A DNA stretch of 64,000 nucleotides from Nocardioides sp. SYSU D00038 (GTDB taxonomy: Bacteria > Actinomycetota > Actinomycetes > Propionibacteriales > Nocardioidaceae), in NCBI RefSeq assembly GCF_016924665.1, contig NZ_JAFFJT010000024.1, forward strand, positions 151,971-215,970, written 5' to 3'. The number at the start of each line of letters is the position of its first letter. Position 1 is the first letter of the stretch. Made by a program: the position numbers and the translations under genes. Below the pieces are notes generated by a model, which made no database searches, was not told where the DNA came from, and saw only the letters and a list, made by a program, of their open reading frames with translations. This document shows positions 51,801 through 61,349 of the stretch, one piece after another.

Positions 51801-52716
51801 CGGCGGCTGGCTGCGCGCCGAGCGGGTCAAGATCGGCAAGCGCGCCTTCGTCGGCAACTCCGGGATGGCCGCGCCGGGCCGCAAGGTGCCCAAGGCGTCG
51901 CTCGTCGCCGTGCTCTCGGCGGCGCCGCGGCGCAAGAGCGTCCGCTCGGGGGAGTCGTGGCTCGGCAGCCCACCCGCGCCGCTGCGTCGCGCCGTCGCGG
52001 ACGGCGACGGGGCCCGCACCTACGCTCCGCCGACCCGGCTCAAGGCGGCCCGCGCGGCTGTCGAGCTCTGTCGCCTGGTGCCGGTGGTGCTCGCCGTCGC
52101 CCTGCACGCCGTCGTGGGTTGGTGCTTCCTGCTCCTGCTCGAGGGGCCGGGCGTGCTCGCCGCCCTGCTGCTCGGGGGTCCGCTCCTCGCCGTGGCGGGA
52201 CTGGTCGCGGCGCTGGTGACGACGGTTGCCAAGTGGGTGCTCGTCGGCCGGGTCCGGCCGGGCGCCCACCCCCTGTGGAGCTCCTTCGTCTGGCGCAACG
52301 AGCTGGCCGACACCTTCGTGGAGGTGCTGGCCGCGCCGTGGTTCGCCCGCGCCGTGACCGGGACACCCCTGCTCAACGCATGGTTCCGGGCGATGGGGGC
52401 CCGGGTGGGTCGGGGGGTCTGGTGCGAGACGTACTGGCTGCCCGAGGTCGACCTGGTCCGGCTCGGTGACGGCGCCACGGTCAACCAGGGCAGCGTGGTG
52501 CAGACCCACCTGTTCCACGACCGGCTGCTGAGCCTCGACACGGTGACCCTGGAGCGGGGTGCGACCCTCGGCCCCAACAGCGTGATCCTGCCCGCGGCCG
52601 TGCTGGGACGGCACGCTACGGTCGGTCCCGTGTCGCTGGTGATGAGGGGGGAGTCGGTGCCGGACGGCACCGACTGGATCGGCAACCCGATCGGCCCGTG
52701 GGCGGACCGCGCGTGA
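48871..52716 (+). CDS. Pls/PosA-family NRPS-like protein
   Basis: A 1281-aa protein of the Pls/PosA type (as in epsilon-poly-lysine synthetase). An adenylation domain fills residues 1-500 (A3 IFTSGSTGRPKG near 151, A7 YRSGD near 372, A10 SGKVDRDAL near 476). A carrier domain follows with the phosphopantetheine serine S530 in DLGGGS. The rest is membrane-embedded: several helices alternate with soluble blocks of left-handed beta-helix type (GCSVEPEVDLGGYWVDGDVV). No condensation domain is present, so chain transfer would be done by the C-terminal half. GTG 48871 is selected by GGGAGG upstream; the frame begins at TTG 48853. The product is unknown. Confidence 0.92.
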   Translation: MPPLTDPLLLRSPLAPAPRTLVDVFRETVLQVPDEPAVDAGTGVLTYAELEEAADELADELNLRGIGPGDRVGVRVSSGTTDLYVAILGILLAGAAYVPVDVDDPDERARLVFDEADVAAVVGNDRTVVVRRPGAARPPTGPSADDDAWVIFTSGSTGRPKGVAVTHRSAAAFVDAESRLFLQDAPLGVGDRVMAGLSVAFDASCEEMWLAWRYGACLVPAPRALVRSGVDVGPWLVANAVTVVSTVPTLVALWPPEALDQVRLLIMGGEACPPELAARLVAPGREVWNTYGPTEATVVACAALLTGEGPVRIGLPLDGWDLAVVDPEGRPVAEGETGELIIGGVGLARYLAPDKDAEKYAAMPTLGWDRAYRSGDLVVLDHDGLLFGGRADDQVKLGGRRIELGEIDSALLALPGVVSAAAAVRRTSAGNSLLVGYVTVGPTYDQASAVESLRASLPAALVPRVAVVEELPTRTSGKVDRDALPWPLPPAATPAGLVGTAAWVAELWRDVLAADATAADADFFDLGGGSLTAAQMVSRLRTRFPEVTVGDIYERATLGALATFLDGLDGPGAASDRRVPPIPLKTQVGQVAATLLLRALSVPRWLVWLGLAGHALEVLGATWVPRPPLWAVVLGLLIFVAPPGRMLLAAGIARTLLRPVAEGEHPRGGKAHLRLWLAQRAADELGATGLAGAPWMTWYARLLGARVARDVDLHSLPPVTGRLRLGRGCSVEPEVDLGGYWVDGDVVRVGSVRVGARARIGARSTLCPGSDVGADAEVAPGSSVFGVVPDGEYWSGSPAQRVASAARGPWSERPPAGRPWLAAYGAVALALAAVPVTAVVVGAGAVLALAPTPDDVSGAAALLPWVPLGALLGPLVVAALVVGVVRVAALSVDVGAHPVRSRPALAVWTTVRVLDEARTWLFPLYSSSLTPHWLRLLGARVGRDVEASTVLMIPSLTQVNDQAFLADDTLLGGYELGGGWLRAERVKIGKRAFVGNSGMAAPGRKVPKASLVAVLSAAPRRKSVRSGESWLGSPPAPLRRAVADGDGARTYAPPTRLKAARAAVELCRLVPVVLAVALHAVVGWCFLLLLEGPGVLAALLLGGPLLAVAGLVAALVTTVAKWVLVGRVRPGAHPLWSSFVWRNELADTFVEVLAAPWFARAVTGTPLLNAWFRAMGARVGRGVWCETYWLPEVDLVRLGDGATVNQGSVVQTHLFHDRLLSLDTVTLERGATLGPNSVILPAAVLGRHATVGPVSLVMRGESVPDGTDWIGNPIGPWADRA

Positions 52717-54023
52717 GCGGGCCTGACCTCCCGACCGCCGACCCCTACCTGCCGGGCCACGGCGACCGCTCCTGGCGCGCCGAGCGCTACACGCTCGACC
52801 TCGACTACGACGTCGCCGGCAACCGGCTGCGCGGCGAGGCCGTGGTGGAGGGGGTCACCCAGGACGACACCGCGCGCCTGGTGCTCGACCTGGCGCACCT
52901 GCAGGTCTCCAAGGTCGTGCTCGACGGCGCGGCCCCCCGGCGCTACACGGTGCACGGGCACCGACTGGTCGTGACCGCACGCACCCCCCTGCCTGCGGGC
53001 ACCGCCTTCCGGCTGCTGGTGCGCTACGCCGGTCAGCCGCGGCCGCTGGTCGACCCCCACCACGGCGACGCCGGGTGGGAGGAGCTCGAGGACGGTGTGA
53101 TCGTCGCCGGCCAGCCCCACGGCGCGCCGACCTGGTTCCCCTGCAACGACCGGCCCGACGACAAGGCGGCGTACACGATCTCGGTGACGGTGCCGCCCGG
53201 CTACACGGTCGTGGCCAACGGCACCCGCACCGGCCAGCGGCGTCGTGCCGGGGGGATCACCTGGACCTTCGACCAGCCCGAGCCGATGGCGACCTACCTC
53301 GCCACCGTGCAGGTCGGGCGCTACGAGGTGCGCGAGCAGGACGGCCCGGTGCCGCTGGCCTGGGTCGGCCCGGCCGACGTGGAGGAGGCGGGGTTCGCCC
53401 GCCAGCCCGAGATGCTGGAGCTCTTCGAGGACCGCTTCGGCCCCTATCCGTTCGCGTCCTACGCCGCCGTGGTGACCGACGACGACCTGGAGATCCCGCT
53501 CGAGGCGCAGGGGCTGGCCACCTTCGGCCGGAACTTCTGCCGCGACGACTGGGACGCCGAGCGGCTGGTGGCCCACGAGATGGCCCACCAGTGGTTCGGC
53601 AACGCGGTGACGCTGGCCCGCTGGCAGGACATCTGGCTGCACGAGGGTTTCGCCTGCTACAGCGAGTGGTTGTGGTCGGAGGCCTCCGAGCGCGACTCCG
53701 CAGACACGTGGGCCCGTCACCACCACGACCGGCTCGCCGACCTCGACCAGGACGTGCTGCTGTCCGACCCGGGCCCGGAGCTGATGTTCGACGACCGGGT
53801 CTACAAGCGCGGTGCCCTCACCCTGCACGCGCTGCGGCTCGTCGTCGGTGACGACGCGTTCTTCGACCTGGTGCGCGGCTGGGTCGCCGACCACCGGGGC
53901 GGGAGCGTGACGACCGACGACTTCCGCGCCCACGTCGGCGCCGCAGCCGGTGACGAGGCCGTGGCCGTCCTCGCCGCGTGGCTCGACGCTACGGAGCTGC
54001 CGGACCTGCCAGCCGCCAGCTGA
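52713..54023 (+). CDS. M1-family metallopeptidase
   Basis: A 436-aa zinc aminopeptidase-like protein of family M1. The metal site is H288-E-M-A-H292 with the third ligand E311 in WLHEGF, exactly 18 residues on. The usual GxMEN exopeptidase motif is replaced by a PLEAQGLATF-like stretch, so aminopeptidase specificity is modified. No signal peptide. GTG 52713 overlaps the NRPS stop (GTGA). A peptidase joined to a Pls/PosA gene suggests trimming or degradation of the NRPS product; this is inference. Confidence 0.9.
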   Translation: MSGPDLPTADPYLPGHGDRSWRAERYTLDLDYDVAGNRLRGEAVVEGVTQDDTARLVLDLAHLQVSKVVLDGAAPRRYTVHGHRLVVTARTPLPAGTAFRLLVRYAGQPRPLVDPHHGDAGWEELEDGVIVAGQPHGAPTWFPCNDRPDDKAAYTISVTVPPGYTVVANGTRTGQRRRAGGITWTFDQPEPMATYLATVQVGRYEVREQDGPVPLAWVGPADVEEAGFARQPEMLELFEDRFGPYPFASYAAVVTDDDLEIPLEAQGLATFGRNFCRDDWDAERLVAHEMAHQWFGNAVTLARWQDIWLHEGFACYSEWLWSEASERDSADTWARHHHDRLADLDQDVLLSDPGPELMFDDRVYKRGALTLHALRLVVGDDAFFDLVRGWVADHRGGSVTTDDFRAHVGAAAGDEAVAVLAAWLDATELPDLPAAS

Positions 54024-54405
54024 CGTCCACGCCGGCGACCGTGCCCACGTAGCCCTCGGGCAGGGGCAGGGTGACGGTCGCGAGCGCCGGCTCGGCGCTC
54101 GAGCCGCTGCCGCCGAACCCGGTGCCCGCGGCCTTGAGCAACGCCTCGCGGCGCGTCCACGCCAGGTCGGCGCCGGGCTCGACGTCGATCCCCACCGGCC
54201 CGGTCGTGCTCCACGCGACCGCCGCCAGCCCACCGGCGTACGTGAGGGAGAGGTGGAGGTCGGGACGACCGGGCACGACCGGTCGGCCGTGGTCGCTGCC
54301 CCCGCAGCGCGGGCACAGCCGCGCCACGGTGCGGACGCCGAGCTCGTCGACGAGCAGCCGGTGCAGGACGGGTCGGAGCGCGACGCGGTCGGCCCGGCTG
54401 CTCAC
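53989..54405 (-). CDS. short Sfp-type 4'-phosphopantetheinyl transferase
   Basis: A 138-aa member of the Sfp/AcpS superfamily, far below the usual 200-240 aa. The Mg/CoA block GIDVEPG and the W-x-x-x-E-A-x-x-K block WTRREALLKAAGTG are present, as is the N-terminal CPRCGGSDHGRP segment, but both ends are short. It would load phosphopantetheine onto S530 of the nearby NRPS. It is convergent with the M1 gene, overlapping 35 bp, and overlaps the HAD stop by GTGA. Reduced size may mean a minimal active enzyme or a decayed one. Confidence 0.75.
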   Translation of the reverse strand: MSSRADRVALRPVLHRLLVDELGVRTVARLCPRCGGSDHGRPVVPGRPDLHLSLTYAGGLAAVAWSTTGPVGIDVEPGADLAWTRREALLKAAGTGFGGSGSSAEPALATVTLPLPEGYVGTVAGVDVSWRLAGPAAP

Positions 54406-55009
54406 ACCGGCAGGCCGCGGGTGCGCAGCTCGGTGCGCAGGGTGGCCGCGTCGGTGAACAGCACGCCGTCCATGCCGGCGGCGATCGCGGCCTCGACGTT
54501 GCCGGCGCGGTCGTCGGTGAAGACCAGCCGCTCCGGCGGCAGGCCCATCCGCTCGGCGACGGCGGCGAACGCGCGGAGGTCGGGCTTGGCCACGCCCTCG
54601 GTGCCGGAGACGTAGACGCCGTCGAGCAGGTCGAGGAAGCCGAACCGCTGCGGCGCGTGCGGCCACAGCTCGTGGGACCAGTTGGTCAGGCCCCACATCG
54701 GCACGCCGGCGGCGTGCAGGTCGCGGAGCAGGTCGGCGCTGCCGGGCACCTCGCCGACCAGCGACGCCGGGAAGTGGGCGTGGTAGGCGCGCACGTGCGG
54801 CAGCCACTGCGGGTGGTCGCGCTCGACGTCGGCGATGGCCTCGGCCCAGGTGCGACCGGAGTCCGGGCCGTGGTTGAAGGCCAGGAAGTCGAAGTCGGTG
54901 GCCGCGAGCAGCCGGTCGGCCTCGTCCTCACCGACCCCGGCGGCGATCGCCGCGCGGGCCTGCCAGTCGATGAGGACGTTGCCGAGGTCCCAGACGACGC
55001 CCGCCGGCG

Positions 55010-55019
<10 letters not shown>
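54402..55019 (-). CDS. HAD-superfamily phosphatase, YihX-like
   Basis: A 205-aa HAD-IA hydrolase. Motif I is VVWDLGNVLIDW, the D-L-G-N-V form seen in YihX-like sugar phosphatases, so the second aspartate of the common DxD is replaced. Motif II lies in MWGLTNWS, and motif III/IV in AKPDLRAF...VFTDDRAGNVEAA. Start GTG 55019 overlaps the citrate synthase stop by 10 bp. Probable small-phosphoester phosphatase; substrate open. Confidence 0.9.
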
Positions 55020-56299
<1,280 letters not shown>

Positions 56300-56305
56300 A
56301 CTCTC

Positions 56306-56311
56306 AACCTA
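56306..56311 (-). promoter_or_regulatory. -10 element of gltA, leaderless type
   Basis: TAGGTT on the minus strand, 6 nt before GTG 56299. Confidence 0.5.
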
Positions 56312-56383
56312 GCCCGCGGCCCGGAGGCCCGAACACCCGGTGTCCGGGTCACGAGAGCGGCCGGCGCCCGCCCGCCCCGCGTT

Positions 56384-56413
56384 TTGACCCTGCCCGCGCG
56401 CTCGCCGTATCTT
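56384..56413 (+). promoter_or_regulatory. primary-sigma-type promoter of rplM-rpsI
   Basis: TTGACC (56384-56389), 18-nt spacer, TATCTT (56408-56413). The best consensus-like promoter in the window, giving a leader of about 160 nt before rplM. Confidence 0.7.
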
Positions 56414-56505
56414 TGTCAGTCGCGCCTCCTGCCGCGTCCCACGGGTCCGCACGACCCGAGGGGTGCAGCCCCGGACCACCACCTGCGGGTGGGGAGCCGG
56501 GCCGT

Positions 56506-56561
56506 GTTCGTCAGAGGGCGTGGCTCCACCACCGACCGGGACCACCGGTCGGTCCACGAAC
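56506..56561 (+). promoter_or_regulatory. structured 5' leader of rplM, possible autoregulatory RNA
   Basis: Two nested stems: an outer GTTCGT (56506-56511) with ACGAAC (56556-56561), and an inner perfect 9-bp stem ACCGACCGG (56531-56539) with CCGGTCGGT (56545-56553), loop GACCA. It ends 21 nt before the rplM start. Leaders binding L13 are known in other phyla; binding here is inferred. Confidence 0.55.
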
Positions 56562-56582
56562 GAGAACAGAGGCAGCAGAACC

Positions 56583-57026
56583 GTGCGCACCTACAGCCCC
56601 AAGCCCGGCGACGTCCAGCGTGAGTGGCTCGTCATCGACGCCACCGACGTCGTCCTCGGCCGGCTCGCCGTCCAGGCGGCCAACCTCATCCGCGGCAAGC
56701 ACAAGCCGACCTTCGCCCCCCACATGGACATGGGCGACTTCGTGATCATCGTCAACGCGGAGAAGGTCGCCCTCTCGGGCAGCAAGAAGACGACCAAGCT
56801 CGCCTACCGCCACTCCGGCTACCCGGGCGGCCTCACCGCCACCCCGATCGGCGAGATCCTGGAGAAGGACGCCCGCAAGGCCATCGAGAAGGCCGTGTGG
56901 GGCATGCTCCCGAAGAACAAGCTCGGCCGCCAGATGCTGAAGAAGCTCAAGGTCTACTCCGGCCCGACGCACCCGCACCAGGCCCAGAAGGCCGTCCCCT
57001 TCGAGATCTCCCAGATCTCCCAGTAA
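56583..57026 (+). CDS. rplM: 50S ribosomal protein L13 (uL13)
   Basis: A 147-aa L13, an early assembly protein of the large subunit. The [16 protein letters not shown] front and the family blocks [31 protein letters not shown] and [14 protein letters not shown] end are intact. GTG 56583 is first in the rplM-rpsI pair, 40 bp before rpsI, behind a strong promoter and a structured leader. Confidence 0.98.
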   Translation: MRTYSPKPGDVQREWLVIDATDVVLGRLAVQAANLIRGKHKPTFAPHMDMGDFVIIVNAEKVALSGSKKTTKLAYRHSGYPGGLTATPIGEILEKDARKAIEKAVWGMLPKNKLGRQMLKKLKVYSGPTHPHQAQKAVPFEISQISQ

Positions 57027-57066
57027 TCGCATCCGCAGCCGAGACAAGTCTTAGTGAGGAACACCC

Positions 57067-57567
57067 GTGGCTGAGAACTCCACCGAGGTCGAGGAGACCT
57101 ACGAGGTCAACGAGCAGGGCGTCGCGTACAGCAGCGAGAGCTCGCCGTCGGCCGACACCCCCGAGCGTCCCGCGACCATCGCCCCCGCCGCGGCCACCGG
57201 CCGCCGCAAGGAGGCCGTCGCCCGCGTCCGCATCGTCCCGGGCACCGGGGTCTGGACCGTCAACGGTCGTCCGCTGGACTCCTACTTCCCGAACAAGCTC
57301 CACCAGCAGGTGGTCAACGAGCCGTTCGCCGAGCTGCAGCTCGAGGGCCGCTTCGACGTGATCGCCCGCATCCACGGCGGCGGCATCACCGGCCAGGCCG
57401 GCGCACTGCGCCTCGGCGTGGCCCGCTGCCTCAACGCGGTCGACGTCGAGGCCAACCGCCCGGCCCTGAAGAAGGCCGGTCTGCTGACCCGCGACGCCCG
57501 CGTCATCGAGCGCAAGAAGGCCGGCCTGAAGAAGGCCCGCAAGGCGCCCCAGTTCAGCAAGCGCTGA
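57067..57567 (+). CDS. rpsI: 30S ribosomal protein S9 (uS9)
   Basis: A 166-aa S9. After an acidic extension of about 45 residues, typical of actinobacteria, come [17 protein letters not shown], the [17 protein letters not shown] block and the basic C-terminal tail [12 protein letters not shown] that reaches into the P-site. GAGGAA lies upstream of GTG 57067. Followed by glmM after 10 bp. Confidence 0.98.
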   Translation: MAENSTEVEETYEVNEQGVAYSSESSPSADTPERPATIAPAAATGRRKEAVARVRIVPGTGVWTVNGRPLDSYFPNKLHQQVVNEPFAELQLEGRFDVIARIHGGGITGQAGALRLGVARCLNAVDVEANRPALKKAGLLTRDARVIERKKAGLKKARKAPQFSKR

Positions 57568-57577
57568 TCTCCTGCGG

Positions 57578-58924
57578 ATGCCGCGCATCTTCGGCACCGA
57601 CGGGGTCCGGGGCCTGGCCAACGGCCAGCTGACCGCAGACCTGGCCCTGGACCTGTCGGTGGCCGCGGCCCGGGTGCTGGTCGACCACACCCGAGCCGAG
57701 GGACGCCGTCCGCTCGCCGTGGTCGGCCGCGACACCCGGATCTCGGGGCAGTTCCTCGAGCACGCCGTGGTCGCCGGCCTGGCCTCGGCCGGCGTCGACG
57801 TGCTGCGCCTGCGGGTGCTGCCGACCCCCGGCGTCGCCCACCTCACCCAGACGCTGGGCGCCGACCTGGGCGTGGTCATCAGCGCCTCGCACAACCCGAT
57901 GCCCGACAACGGCATCAAGTTCCTCGCGCGAGCGGGCGTCAAGCTCGACGACGCCTTCGAGAAGGAGATCGAGGAGCTGCTCGGCCAGGACTGGGAGCGC
58001 CCCACGGGCGCCGAGGTCGGCCGGGTCACCCCCTACGCCACTCCCGTCGAGGAGTACGTCGACCACCTGGTCGCGACGCTCGACCGGCCGCTGGCCGGCC
58101 TCCGCGTCGTCCTCGACTGCGCCCACGGCGCGGCCTGGGAGGCCGGACCGCTCGCCCTGGAGCGGGCCGGCGCAGAGGTCGTGGTCATCGGCGCCGAGCC
58201 CGACGGCCTGAACATCAACGACGGCTACGGCTCCACGCACCTCGAGCCGCTGCGGCGCGCGGTGCTGGAGCACGGGGCCGACGCCGGCTTCGCCGTCGAC
58301 GGTGACGCCGACCGGTGCCTGGCCGTCGACGCGGCCGGCGCGGTCGTCGACGGCGACCAGATCCTCGCGATCCTGGCGCTGGCCATGGCCGAGCGCGGCC
58401 AGCTGGTCAAGGACACCGTCGTGGCGACGGTGATGAGCAACCTGGGCTTCGTACAGGCGATGAAGGGCGCCGGGCTCGGCGTGCGCCAGACCAAGGTCGG
58501 CGACCGCTACGTCCTCGAGGCGATGCGGGTCGGTGGCTTCACGCTCGGCGGCGAGCAGTCCGGCCACGTGATCATGAGCCAGCACGCCACGACCGGTGAC
58601 GGCCTGCTCACCGCTCTCCACGTGCTGCAGCGGATGGCCGACTCCGGCCGCAGCCTCGCCGACCTGGCCTCGGTGGTCACCCGGCTCCCGCAGGTGCTGG
58701 TCAACGTCCCCGGCGTCGACCGGTCGCGGGTCGACGAGGACGCCGTCCTCGCCGCCGCGGTGGCCGAGGAGGAGGCCGGCCTCGGCGACACCGGGCGGGT
58801 GCTGCTGCGCCCCTCCGGCACCGAGCCGCTGGTCCGGGTCATGGTCGAGGCGTCGACCACCGAGCTGGCGCACGACGTCGCGGAGCGGCTCGCGGGCGTC
58901 GTCCGCACCCAGCTCGCGCTCTGA
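57578..58924 (+). CDS. glmM: phosphoglucosamine mutase
   Basis: A 448-aa GlmM, converting glucosamine-6-phosphate to glucosamine-1-phosphate for peptidoglycan and UDP-GlcNAc. Start GTDGVRG, phosphoserine S104 in SASHNP (residues 102-107), metal-binding DGDADR, sugar-binding GGEQSGH and phosphate-binding [12 protein letters not shown] follow in the normal order. It follows rpsI by 10 bp, a common actinobacterial order (rplM-rpsI-glmM). Confidence 0.98.
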   Translation: MPRIFGTDGVRGLANGQLTADLALDLSVAAARVLVDHTRAEGRRPLAVVGRDTRISGQFLEHAVVAGLASAGVDVLRLRVLPTPGVAHLTQTLGADLGVVISASHNPMPDNGIKFLARAGVKLDDAFEKEIEELLGQDWERPTGAEVGRVTPYATPVEEYVDHLVATLDRPLAGLRVVLDCAHGAAWEAGPLALERAGAEVVVIGAEPDGLNINDGYGSTHLEPLRRAVLEHGADAGFAVDGDADRCLAVDAAGAVVDGDQILAILALAMAERGQLVKDTVVATVMSNLGFVQAMKGAGLGVRQTKVGDRYVLEAMRVGGFTLGGEQSGHVIMSQHATTGDGLLTALHVLQRMADSGRSLADLASVVTRLPQVLVNVPGVDRSRVDEDAVLAAAVAEEEAGLGDTGRVLLRPSGTEPLVRVMVEASTTELAHDVAERLAGVVRTQLAL

Positions 58925-58950
58925 CCCAGGTGGCCGCAGGCCGGGACGCC

Positions 58951-58971
58951 GTCGGGCGGCTCCTGCCCGAC
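58951..58971 (+). terminator. hairpin terminator after glmM
   Basis: GTCGGGC (58951-58957) and GCCCGAC (58965-58971), 7-bp arms and a 7-nt loop, just ahead of the next promoter. Confidence 0.55.
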
Positions 58972-58974
58972 CCC

Positions 58975-58980
58975 TAGGGT
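58975..58980 (+). promoter_or_regulatory. -10 element of the second double-GNAT gene, leaderless type
   Basis: TAGGGT then 6 nt to GTG 58987. Confidence 0.5.
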
Positions 58981-58986
58981 CGGGTC

Positions 58987-59982
58987 GTGAGCGTGCACCC
59001 CGTCGATCCCGCCGACTCGGGCGCCCTCCGGTCCTGGTGGGAGGTCGGTGCCGCCGCGGCCGCCGAGCTCCCCGTGGGCGACTGGCCGTCCTGGCCCGCC
59101 GCGAGCACAGCGCTGGCCGTGCCACCGGTGGGCCGCGACGTCGTCCTGCTCGCCCTCGACGAGGGCGGGCGCACGGTCGGCGCCGCCCGGCTCGAGCTGC
59201 ACCACCAGGAGAACACCCACGTCGGCTTCGTCGAGGTGTGGGTGCTGCCCGACGCGCGACGGCGCGGCCACGGTCGCGCGCTGCTCGCCGAGGCCGAGCG
59301 GCGCTGCCGCGAGGCGGGCCGCACCACCGTGGTGTCGTCGGTGGAGACCCCGACCGATGCCGACAACGCCGGGGTGCGGTTCGCCGCCGCGTCGGGCTAC
59401 GAGGTCGCGGGCGTGGAGTTCACCAAGACCGTCGACCTGGCCGGCACCGCCGCGCTGCTGCCCGAGGTCACGTCGTTCGCCGCCGAGCGGCTCGACGGCT
59501 ACGGCATCGTGTGGTGGCGCGACCACACCCCCGAGGAGCACCTGGCCGGGCTGGCCCGGCTGTGGAGCCGGTTCCTCAGCGAGGCCCCGCTCGGCGAGCT
59601 CGACCTCCAGCCCCAGCAGTGGACCCCCGAGCGGATCCGCGAGTGGGAGGAGCGCCGTCGCCGGGTGCGTGCCGCGCACCTGCTGGTCGCCGGCGTCGCC
59701 CCCGACGGCACCCTCGCCGGCTACAGCGCCGTCTCGGTGCTCGAGGCCGACCCGCGACTCGGCCACATCACCTCGACCCTGGTGCTGCCCGAGCACCGCG
59801 GCCACCGCCTCGGCCTCGCGGTCAAGGCCCGCCTCCACGCCTACGTCCGCGAGGAGTTCCCCGCCTGCGAGCAGCTGGTCACCGGCAACGCCGGCGTCAA
59901 CGAGTGGATGAACGCCGTCAACGACCGGCTGGGCTACCGGATCACCAACCGCTGCCTGGACCTCCAGAAGCACCTCTCCTGA
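58987..59982 (+). CDS. tandem-domain GNAT acetyltransferase (paralogue 2)
   Basis: A 331-aa double-GNAT protein. First acetyl-CoA loop DARRRGHGRALLAEAERRC, second LPEHRGHRLGLAVKARLH, then NAGVNEWMNAVNDRLGYR. It shares the two-domain layout and the C-terminal signature with 45089-46114, so both descend from one ancestor. GTG 58987 is 6 nt from a -10 box. Substrate unknown. Confidence 0.88.
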   Translation: MSVHPVDPADSGALRSWWEVGAAAAAELPVGDWPSWPAASTALAVPPVGRDVVLLALDEGGRTVGAARLELHHQENTHVGFVEVWVLPDARRRGHGRALLAEAERRCREAGRTTVVSSVETPTDADNAGVRFAAASGYEVAGVEFTKTVDLAGTAALLPEVTSFAAERLDGYGIVWWRDHTPEEHLAGLARLWSRFLSEAPLGELDLQPQQWTPERIREWEERRRRVRAAHLLVAGVAPDGTLAGYSAVSVLEADPRLGHITSTLVLPEHRGHRLGLAVKARLHAYVREEFPACEQLVTGNAGVNEWMNAVNDRLGYRITNRCLDLQKHLS

Positions 59983-60019
59983 GTTGCCCGTTCGGCGGAC
60001 GGACGCGGGCGAGCGTTCC

Positions 60020-60025
60020 TAGGCT
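60020..60025 (+). promoter_or_regulatory. -10 element of the secreted-protein gene, leaderless type
   Basis: TAGGCT then 6 nt to GTG 60032. Confidence 0.5.
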
Positions 60026-60031
60026 TGCCGC

Positions 60032-61288
60032 GTGCACCCGACCCAGGGACGTCGCCCCGTCCTCCTCCTGCTCGCCACCGCGCTCGTCGCGGTGCTCGGC
60101 GCCGGCCTCCTCGCGCCGCCGACGGCCCAGGCCGCCGTCGGGCGGGTGCGCGGCACGGTCACGGGGGGCGGCGACGACTCCCCGCCGGCCTCGGTGGCCT
60201 GGTTCCGCCTCGACTGGACCTACCTCGGGAAGCGGCGCGTCACCGGCGGCGGCTACTCCCTCGCGCTGCCGCCGGGCACCTACCGCCTCCAGTTCACCGA
60301 CCGCCGTCCGGCGTACGACGTGCGCAAGCTCGCGCCACGCGACGTGACGGTGACGGTCACCGCGGGGGCGACGACGATCCGCAACGTCCGGATGCCCCGC
60401 GGCGCGGCGATCGGGGGGACCGTGCGGGCCGGGGGCAAGGTCGCGCCGGGGGCCCGGGTGGTCGCGGCGAACGCCGACCGCCGGTCCTTCGAGACCACCG
60501 CGGACCGGAGCGGGAGCTACGCGCTCGCCGGGCTGCCGGCGGGCACCTACTCGGTCTTCACCTACGACAGGAAGCGGACCTGGGTGGGGCGCAGCACCTT
60601 CCTCCGCCGCCTGAAGCCGGGACGCTACAAGCGGGTCGACGTCCGGCTGGGCATCAAGGCCGGTCGCCTCGTGCTCGACCTCTACGCAGGGAGCACGCCC
60701 TATCCCGGCACCACCTGGGTGACGCTGGTCAGCCGCCGTTCGGGCCAGTTCTGGACCCAGCGGATGGTCGGTGGCACCACGACCGTCCGCGGCCTGCACC
60801 CCGGCGGCTACGACGTGGTCGCCGACGGGGTAGGCAGCTACCTCGGCGGGACCCTGCCCGTCACCGGGAGGGTGCGCAAGGGCCGGGTGGCGTTCGGGAC
60901 GGCGCGGCTGACCCGGCTGGGCGCCACCGTCACCGGCACCGTGGTCGACGCCAACCGCCCAGGGACCGGCCTGGCCGGGGCCCAGGTGCGGTTGCGCGAC
61001 GCGTCGGGCGCCACCCTCCAGACGGCCACCACCCGCAGCGACGGCGGGTTCACGCTGGGCGGTCAGCTCACCACCCGCTCCGACCTCAGCGTCGTCGTCG
61101 GCCCCGGCCCCTACTCGCCGTACCTCGGCCAGGGGGTGTCCTACTGCAAGTACGGGTCGGCGACGCGCTCCGGAGTCGCGGTCGTGACCGGTCGCGCGAC
61201 CGCGCTCGGCACCGTGGCGCTGCCGCACCTCCCGGACGCCCAGCAGGACGGCGCGCAGTGCCACACCCCGCCGCCCGCGCAGCCCTGA
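60032..61288 (+). CDS. secreted protein with carboxypeptidase-regulatory-like domains
   Basis: A 418-aa exported protein. Signal peptide to about residue 34 (LLLLATALVAVLGAGLLAPP, AQA cleavage). The chain is built of repeated beta-sandwich modules of the CarboxypepD_reg/SdrD B type: GRVRGTVTGGGDDSPPASVA, IGGTVRAGGKVAPGARVVAA with a GSYALAGLPAGTYSVFTYD end, and TVTGTVVDANRPGTGLAGAQ with DGGFTLGG. Two cysteines near the C-terminus. No enzyme domain, so a surface or structural role is likely. Confidence 0.85.
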   Translation: MHPTQGRRPVLLLLATALVAVLGAGLLAPPTAQAAVGRVRGTVTGGGDDSPPASVAWFRLDWTYLGKRRVTGGGYSLALPPGTYRLQFTDRRPAYDVRKLAPRDVTVTVTAGATTIRNVRMPRGAAIGGTVRAGGKVAPGARVVAANADRRSFETTADRSGSYALAGLPAGTYSVFTYDRKRTWVGRSTFLRRLKPGRYKRVDVRLGIKAGRLVLDLYAGSTPYPGTTWVTLVSRRSGQFWTQRMVGGTTTVRGLHPGGYDVVADGVGSYLGGTLPVTGRVRKGRVAFGTARLTRLGATVTGTVVDANRPGTGLAGAQVRLRDASGATLQTATTRSDGGFTLGGQLTTRSDLSVVVGPGPYSPYLGQGVSYCKYGSATRSGVAVVTGRATALGTVALPHLPDAQQDGAQCHTPPPAQP

Positions 61289-61349
61289 ACGGCGCACCGA
61301 GTTGAGCGATTCTCCTGTGCCGCCCCGGCCGTCCGACCACACTTGGCCT

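Noticed and set aside
48115..52614. A 1499-aa open frame antisense to the NRPS and monooxygenase genes
   Set aside because: It is a codon-composition shadow of GC-rich coding DNA, has no recognisable domain beyond antisense Arg/Gly/Pro runs, and lies across well-identified genes.
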